DNA of 33,035 bases from Leifsonia xyli (GTDB taxonomy: Bacteria; Actinomycetota; Actinomycetes; Actinomycetales; Microbacteriaceae). The notes beneath the pieces are model-generated. The model was given only the letters and a program-made list of their open reading frames with translations, did not search any database and had not been told where the DNA came from. Positions 28,800 through 33,035 of the stretch are shown here, in pieces. The translations under genes were made by a program, and so were the position numbers. The stretch's first letter is position 1. Each line of letters begins with the position of its first letter. The DNA is taken from NCBI GenBank assembly GCA_003243275.1, contig QFQR01000014.1:1-33035 (forward strand). The letters are read 5' to 3'.

Positions 28800-29171
28800 T
28801 CAACCCTCCGTAGACGGGTCCGACTGCGAATCGTCAGCCGCCGCAGGGGCCGAGCTGGCCGCAGGCTTCCGCGTCGATCGACGTCGCGTGCGCGCCTTCT
28901 TGTCGGGCTCGGAGAACCCGATTTTGCGCAGCTCGTCCGCAGACCATCCGGCGCTCAGCGCGGCCGAGTAGGCGCGTACGTCCTCGCGCTCCGCGGTCGC
29001 GATCCGCTCCGCGATCCGTGCTTGCAGATCGGCCAGCTCACGGGCCGTCTCGTCGCGCACATCACTGAGCGACTGCCGCGCCTCCGCGACGGTACGAACC
29101 GCTGTCAGGCGGTCATCCTGTAGACGTCGCGCGCGCTCGATTGCTTCCTCTGGTGTCAGTTGCGTAGCCAT
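28800..29171 (-). CDS. Coiled-coil protein divergent from mobC (mobilisation accessory candidate)
   Basis: 123 residues from the ATG at 29171; the frame is open further upstream, but the extra part crosses the oriT-like region and is not protein-like. Long helices rich in Glu, Arg and Ala (about 8-75: EEAIERARRLQDDR, then A-R-E-L-A-D-L-Q-A-R-I-A-E-R-I) suggest a coiled coil. A short motif follows, A-A-L-S-A-G-W-S-A-D-E-L-R-K-I-G-F-S-E-P, like the small DNA-binding heads of accessory mobilisation proteins. The tail is basic (RTRRRSTRKP). Its position next to oriT suggests a relaxosome accessory factor. Confidence 0.7.
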   Translation of the reverse strand: MATQLTPEEAIERARRLQDDRLTAVRTVAEARQSLSDVRDETARELADLQARIAERIATAEREDVRAYSAALSAGWSADELRKIGFSEPDKKARTRRRSTRKPAASSAPAAADDSQSDPSTEG

Positions 29172-29425
29172 GCACCAATCGTACGGATCGAGTCGTTCGA
29201 AGTCGACGCCTGTCGACACATGAAAAGCACGCCGAGGCGCAGCCTCGACCACTCCCGTCTGTCGACGTGAGCGAACCCGAATGGAGTCCCGGACGGAGCA
29301 AGCTAAACACTTAGCAGGGCTAAGTGGGCTTGACCCCTCGACAGCCGTCGACGGGTGCGGCACACTAGACGTGTGGTCCCCGCACGAGGCGGGGTCGCTG
29401 CGCTGGGCCGAAGGAAGGGGATCGC
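29172..29425. other. oriT: Candidate origin of transfer (oriT)
   Basis: A 254-bp gene-free gap between the divergent coiled-coil and mobC genes. It holds CGAGGC-GCA-GCCTCG, several GTCGAC sites, and the perfect hairpin CACTTAG-CAGGG-CTAAGTG (29308-29326), with overlapping GCTAA/TTAGC alternatives. The sequence around its right arm, CTAAGTGGGCTT, resembles the TAAGTGCGCCCT nic core of RSF1010/pIP501-type origins, but the hairpin is symmetric so the nicked strand is unclear. Closer to mobC, GTGCGG...CCGCAC encloses CACAC-TAGAC-GTGTG (29356-29385). Position and structure support oriT; the nick site is not proven. Confidence 0.6.
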
Positions 29426-29824
29426 ATGTCAGATGAGACGGCAACCGAGCCCCAGACCGAGCGGCGTCGGCGCGCGAACGCCCCCGGCGGTCGGAAGCAC
29501 AAGCACGAGGTCAAGGTGACGCCCGAGGAGGAGGGGCGGCTGCTGCGCCTCGCACTCGCTCAGCGGGTGACCATCCCGCGGCTGCTGGTCGAGACGACCC
29601 TCGCATCCGAGACGGGGGAGACGGTCACCGAGCGGCGCAACGCGATCGGGAAGCTGTTCGAGCTGCACCGGCTTTTGGCCGCCGTGTCGAACAACGTCAA
29701 CCAGATTGCGAAGGCGACCAACGCGACCGGTCAGCGGCAGGCAGAGACAGACGCGACTCTCGCCGCGGTGCGACGTGTCGCGGAGCGCATCGACGCGGCC
29801 GTGGATGAGCTGAGCCTGTCATGA
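29426..29824 (+). CDS. mobC: MobC-like relaxosome accessory protein
   Basis: 132 residues from the ATG at 29426 with AAGGAAGGGG upstream. The N-terminus is basic and disordered (RRRRANAPGGRKHKHE); a ribbon-helix-helix-like stretch follows (K-V-T-P-E-E-E-G-R-L-L-R-L-A). The MobC signature is L-L-A-A-V-S-N-N-V-N-Q-I-A-K-A-T-N (about 88-104), with a C-terminal helix. MobC proteins bind oriT and help the relaxase open the DNA at nic. The stop overlaps the relaxase start by 4 bases. Confidence 0.9.
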   Translation: MSDETATEPQTERRRRANAPGGRKHKHEVKVTPEEEGRLLRLALAQRVTIPRLLVETTLASETGETVTERRNAIGKLFELHRLLAAVSNNVNQIAKATNATGQRQAETDATLAAVRRVAERIDAAVDELSLS

Positions 29825-31557
29825 TGCCGAACGTCACGCGCGGCGATCGGATGCCCGGCCTGGTTTCGTATCTCGTCGGTGGCGGGCGCCACAACGAGCA
29901 CACGGAGCCGCACCTGGTCGCGGGCGATCACGCGCTCATGGCGTGGTACGACGACGCCGAGCTGAGCGGCGACAACGCGAAGGCGATCGCGCGTCACCTG
30001 GACCGGCCGCGCACCGCTATGGGCGTCGAGGTCAAGGGTGGGCACGTGTGGCACGCGTCACTGTCGCTGCGCGCCGAGGAAGGCATTCGCACCGACCAGG
30101 AGTGGGCGGCGATCGCGCAAGACTTTGTCTCCGCGATGGGGTTTGACGACAACGACGGGACCAAGGCCCCGTGCCGTTGGGTCGCGATCCGTCACGGCCT
30201 CTCGCAGTCTGGCAACGACCACGTGCACATCGCCGTGAACCTGGTTCGCGAGGACGGCACGAAGGCGTCGACGCACCTGGACTACCAGCGTGCGCAGAAC
30301 GCCGCGCGCGCCCTCGAAGTCAAGTACGGCTTGGAGCAGTTGGAGTCGACGAAGGGGGAGCGTGCGACGCGCGGCTACAGCCCCGCGGAGCAGTCCCGCG
30401 TCGAGGAGCGTTCGGCGCTCATGGCGCAGCGGAAGTACGAAGCCCACGCCGCGCGCGTCGGGGGAGAGCAGGCCGAATGGCACCGCCTCGACCCGAAGGA
30501 ACGTCAGGCACGCATCACCGCTGAGGTTCGACTGAACGCACCCCGGAATGACCTCGCGCGCAGCGTCCGAGGGGCGGCCGGCGCGAGCGAGAACGAAGCC
30601 GAGTTCGTGCGCAGGCTGCGCCGCTCCGGCGTCCTCGTGCGCCCCCGGTTCGCGGAGGGCACGACGGACGTCATCACCGGCTACTCGGTCGCGGCTCGCC
30701 CCACGAACGGCGAGCGTCCGATTTGGTACGGCGGCGGCCAGATGGGCCGCGACCTGACCCTGCCGAGGCTCCGCGAGGGATGGCCCGACACACCTACCGG
30801 GGCGAGCGACGCGGCCGCCGAGTGGCAGGCAGCGGGACGGGGCCGGCGGCCCGTTGCGCCTGGTCGCGAAATGCGCGAACCAGACCCCGAGCTGTGGCAG
30901 CGTCACACCGAGGAAATCGGGCAGCTCCGCGAACAGCTTCGGGCGATCCCGCTCGACGACCGCGACGCCTGGTCGACGGTCGCACGTCAGACCGCGGCCG
31001 CTTTTGCCGCCTGGTCGAACGCCGTCGAGGAGACACCCGGCGACCTGGCCGAGGCATCCGACGCACTCGCCAAGTCGGCGCAGACCTACCGCCGCCCGGT
31101 GAAGCCCCAGCGCGCCGGCCGGGTGGCAATGTCGGGCGCGACGATGCTCCTCGCCAGCGTCGCCCGAGGCGGTCAGGGGACCGCCGCACAGCTCGCCATG
31201 CTGCGCCAGCTCATGAACCTCTCCCAGGCCGTCTACGACGCCGCCAAGGCCGCCGGGGAGGCCCGGCAGGCAGCGAACGTCGAGGCAGCCGTGCGGGAGC
31301 GCGTGATGAACGTTCGTCGTCAGCTCGAAGCGATGCCGGCCACCGCGGCCGCGTCGACGACGACGGCCACGGCGACCGCACCGAGGGTCGACCGCTCCGC
31401 GATCGTCGACGCATCCGTGCAGGAAGCCCTCGACAAGATGCAGCGCGCCGAGGAGCAGCGCAACAAGACCACCGGCTCGCCGGTTCCGCCACAGGTGGAC
31501 CCCGCGCGGCCGCGCACCACGACGAAGCCGGGCGCAGATCGCGGCCCGGAGCGATGA
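29821..31557 (+). CDS. Relaxase (MOBP/VirD2-like mobilisation nuclease)
   Basis: 578 residues from the ATG at 29821 (ATGA overlap with mobC; a second ATG follows directly). The N-terminal nuclease domain (about 1-220) has P-G-L-V-S-Y (Tyr17, candidate nucleophile), W-H-A-S-L-S-L and the metal-binding histidines H125...H134-V-H136-I in S-G-N-D-H-V-H-I-A-V-N-L-V. It should nick oriT, stay covalently bound to the 5' end and be carried into the recipient. The remaining 350 residues are helical and Ala/Arg/Glu-rich, ending in a basic R-P-R-T-T-T-K-P...R-G-P-E-R tail, fitting a type IV secretion signal. No helicase domain is present. Confidence 0.9.
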   Translation: MMPNVTRGDRMPGLVSYLVGGGRHNEHTEPHLVAGDHALMAWYDDAELSGDNAKAIARHLDRPRTAMGVEVKGGHVWHASLSLRAEEGIRTDQEWAAIAQDFVSAMGFDDNDGTKAPCRWVAIRHGLSQSGNDHVHIAVNLVREDGTKASTHLDYQRAQNAARALEVKYGLEQLESTKGERATRGYSPAEQSRVEERSALMAQRKYEAHAARVGGEQAEWHRLDPKERQARITAEVRLNAPRNDLARSVRGAAGASENEAEFVRRLRRSGVLVRPRFAEGTTDVITGYSVAARPTNGERPIWYGGGQMGRDLTLPRLREGWPDTPTGASDAAAEWQAAGRGRRPVAPGREMREPDPELWQRHTEEIGQLREQLRAIPLDDRDAWSTVARQTAAAFAAWSNAVEETPGDLAEASDALAKSAQTYRRPVKPQRAGRVAMSGATMLLASVARGGQGTAAQLAMLRQLMNLSQAVYDAAKAAGEARQAANVEAAVRERVMNVRRQLEAMPATAAASTTTATATAPRVDRSAIVDASVQEALDKMQRAEEQRNKTTGSPVPPQVDPARPRTTTKPGADRGPER

Positions 31558-31572
31558 GAAGGGAGTCAGATC

Positions 31573-32415
31573 ATGGCCGATGAGAGCGACGGCATCGAGG
31601 AAGCATTCGAAGGGCAGCTCCGCATCGCCGTCACCGCGGCGGGCCGCATAGGCGAAGGACTCGCCCGCGCCCGCGAGGAGGCGGCGCGACGCGCACAGGC
31701 GCAGAGCGAGCAGGCAGCCCGCGAGCTGTCGTCACGGTTCGAGGCAGAGAAGCGCGCAGCTCGCGTCGAGCTGGGCGGCGTGTACCGCTCCGACTGGTGG
31801 GACAAGGCGACGCCGCAGCAGATCGGCGGCGCACTCACCACGGCGCGCGCGTGGGGCTCGGAAGACCCCGAGGCGCAGCGCGCGGAGGGTCGCATCCGCG
31901 ACGAGCTCCGCACCCGCTACGGCGTCGACGTGAACAACACCGGCGCCGACCCCGCGGCCGTGCAGGCGGCCGTCGAGGCTGAGCAGCTGCGCCGGCAGTC
32001 CGACACCGAGCGTCAGCGCAGCGCTACCGAGCAGGCCGAGGCGGTCGCGCTCTCACGCCAGGCCGACGAAGCCGACCGGGCGGCCGAGGCGGCGCGCGAT
32101 CGCGGCGGCGCCACACCGGACGAGGCAGAGCGCGAGCAGGCACAGGTGCAGGCCGAGCGCGAGCAGAACCGAGCCGAGGCCACTCGCGAGAAGGCCGAGC
32201 CGCTGTATGACTCGTCCGAGCGGCGCGAGCGCGACGCCGACAAGCTCGAACAGCGAGGCGTCGGCAAGGAGGCGGTCAGCGCGAAGATGGCCGCCGACGT
32301 CAGCCAGGGCAAGCCGGCCACCGAGGCGGTCAAGGCGCAGCAGCTACAGAGCGCCAAGGCGCGGCCGAACCGGTCGCGATCGTCGAAAGTGCAGCGCACC
32401 GAGCTAGGCCGCTGA
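31573..32415 (+). CDS. Long coiled-coil protein co-transcribed with the relaxase
   Basis: 280 residues from the ATG at 31573, 15 bases after the relaxase stop with AAGGGAG upstream. Very rich in Glu, Ala, Arg and Gln. A short folded part is visible near 70-125 (Y-R-S-D-W-W-D-K-A-T-P-Q-Q-I, A-R-A-W-G-S-E-D-P, R-Y-G-V-D-V), followed by a long coiled coil (about 130-225) and a basic end, N-R-S-R-S-S-K-V-Q-R-T-E-L-G-R. Proteins of this type commonly follow relaxase genes in actinobacterial conjugative elements, but the function is unknown. The basic end again resembles a secretion signal. Confidence 0.78.
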   Translation: MADESDGIEEAFEGQLRIAVTAAGRIGEGLARAREEAARRAQAQSEQAARELSSRFEAEKRAARVELGGVYRSDWWDKATPQQIGGALTTARAWGSEDPEAQRAEGRIRDELRTRYGVDVNNTGADPAAVQAAVEAEQLRRQSDTERQRSATEQAEAVALSRQADEADRAAEAARDRGGATPDEAEREQAQVQAEREQNRAEATREKAEPLYDSSERRERDADKLEQRGVGKEAVSAKMAADVSQGKPATEAVKAQQLQSAKARPNRSRSSKVQRTELGR

Positions 32416-32424
32416 GCGACAGCC

Positions 32425-32482
32425 TGAGCGCACGAGAGAGGGACCGACCCACTGGGCCGGTCCCTCTCTCGTTGTGCGCTCA
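32425..32482. terminator. Bidirectional terminator between convergent operons
   Basis: TGAGCGCAC then GAGAGAGGGACCG (32425-32446) pair with CGGTCCCTCTCTC (32458-32470) and GTGCGCTCA (32474-32482), with a GTT bulge: 22 paired positions. It ends the relaxase operon on the plus strand. The minus-strand stop codon of the DUF4913 gene lies inside its right arm. Confidence 0.85.
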
Positions 32483-33035
32483 GACGCCCGTAGGCGGCTC
32501 GTCGCGCAGGTCCGGGTACAAACCCTCCGGCGGCGCCGTGTACGGCAGCTCAGCGCCCTTGTCGCTGTCGTTCGTGTTGATCCGGTTCTCTCCCATGCCG
32601 GCGGCCGCGAACGGCCCGTGAGGGTCGAGCAGGACGCTCATGTGGTGCTCGGCGTGATCGCGGAACCAGACGCTCATCCCCGTTGTCGGATCGAGGCGCA
32701 GATGCTCCCACGCCCGCCACAGCGCGTCGAGGCGAATCACGGCCTCCGGGTAGTTCCACCAGTCGGCCGCCCACACGCTGCGTTCCCCGTCGACGCGGCG
32801 ACGGTAGTTCTTCACCAGGTACTCGCGCACGAACTCGTCGACCGAGCCGTAGTACAGCGCCGGCTCCTCGTCGGCCGGCTCCTCCTCGTCGAGGGCATCC
32901 ATCGCCGCGGTGACGGCGCGACGGGCGGCTGTGGCCGCCTGCGCTTGCAGCTCCTCGACCACCGTCGGGTCCAGCGCCTCGTCGACTTCGGCCTGGACGG
33001 CATCCTTCACCGCGGCCGTGATGGCCTTCTGCACC
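32480..33035 (-). CDS. DUF4913-type protein, C-terminal part (joins 285..1)
   Basis: Continuation of the gene starting at 285. From 32956 down, the frame gives a helical Ala/Glu-rich stretch, an acidic linker (L-D-E-E-E-P-A-D-E-E-P) and the conserved domain. That domain carries Y-Y-G-S-V-D-E-F-V-R-E-Y-L, W-A-A-D-W-W-N-Y-P-E-A-V-I-R-L-D-A-L-W-R-A-W-E and W-F-R-D-H-A-E-H-H-M-S-V-L-L-D-P-H-G-P-F, the DUF4913 pattern found beside coupling proteins of actinobacterial conjugative plasmids. It ends D-E-P-P-T-G-V at 32480. The whole protein is 253 residues. An accessory role at the coupling step is inferred from position. Bases 32957-33035 are the duplicate of 1-79. Confidence 0.9.
   Translation of the reverse strand, partial: VQKAITAAVKDAVQAEVDEALDPTVVEELQAQAATAARRAVTAAMDALDEEEPADEEPALYYGSVDEFVREYLVKNYRRRVDGERSVWAADWWNYPEAVIRLDALWRAWEHLRLDPTTGMSVWFRDHAEHHMSVLLDPHGPFAAAGMGENRINTNDSDKGAELPYTAPPEGLYPDLRDEPPTGV
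32957..33035. repeat. Terminal direct repeat, right copy (circular junction)
   Basis: Identical to bases 1-79; redundant after circularisation. Confidence 0.95.

Noticed and set aside
1..33035. tRNA, rRNA or CRISPR arrays
   Set aside because: No cloverleaf with a TTCGA-type arm, no rRNA segments and no regularly spaced direct repeats were seen; the only iterated short motifs are the operator family and CCGAAAC.

Overview
The window is a complete circular plasmid of an actinobacterium. The first 79 bases (1-79) recur exactly as the last 79 (32957-33035), and a minus-strand gene runs in frame across that junction, so the molecule closes to about 32,956 bp. The DNA is visibly G+C rich with strong G/C third-position preference, and the conjugation genes are of the Streptomyces SCO6880/SCO6881 type. 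This points to a high-GC Actinomycetota host, probably Micrococcales (Microbacteriaceae-like); the genus cannot be fixed from sequence alone.

Conjugation. A tightly overlapping minus-strand operon runs from 8536 down through the junction to 32480. It encodes a degenerate MinD-like protein (DUF6668-type), a two-TM pilin-like peptide, a VirB8/TcpC-like protein, a polytopic SCO6881/VirB6-like protein, an SCO6880 protein, a VirB4-like ATPase, a VirD4/TraD-like coupling protein and a DUF4913 protein. A divergent plus-strand operon (8690-13195) adds an HTH protein, a lipoprotein, a two-domain cell-wall hydrolase, a ParA/MinD-like ATPase, a zinc-ribbon/FHA protein and a small DNA-binding-like protein. 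The mobilisation module (28800-32415) holds a coiled-coil protein, a hairpin-rich candidate oriT, MobC, a relaxase and a long coiled-coil protein.

Replication and early-expression region. A primase-polymerase-like Rep (13418-15451) is preceded by several palindromes. Downstream, 15788-20123 carries ArdC antirestriction protein, an NrdH-like redoxin, SSB (with a DDTPF tail) and several small unknown proteins; parA/parB and two small genes follow (20237-21901). Most of these genes share a short palindromic operator (AATA-ACTC-TATT type, eight copies). Two related structured elements of about 180-215 bp lie before ardC and before the redoxin gene. Their helices are kept by compensatory sequence change, and the whole resembles a plasmid 'leading region'.

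Cargo. 21914-28545 holds an SOS-box-controlled small gene, a TetR - SMR - SMR - small protein - AI-2E-type permease operon, a DUF1345 membrane protein, a VbhA/Fic-type antitoxin-toxin pair, a serine recombinase and an XRE regulator pair.

The least explained structures are the twin covarying elements, the shared operator family, the shared N-terminal domain of the ParA-like and FHA proteins, and the SOS-box gene whose best ribosome binding site points at an ATC codon.
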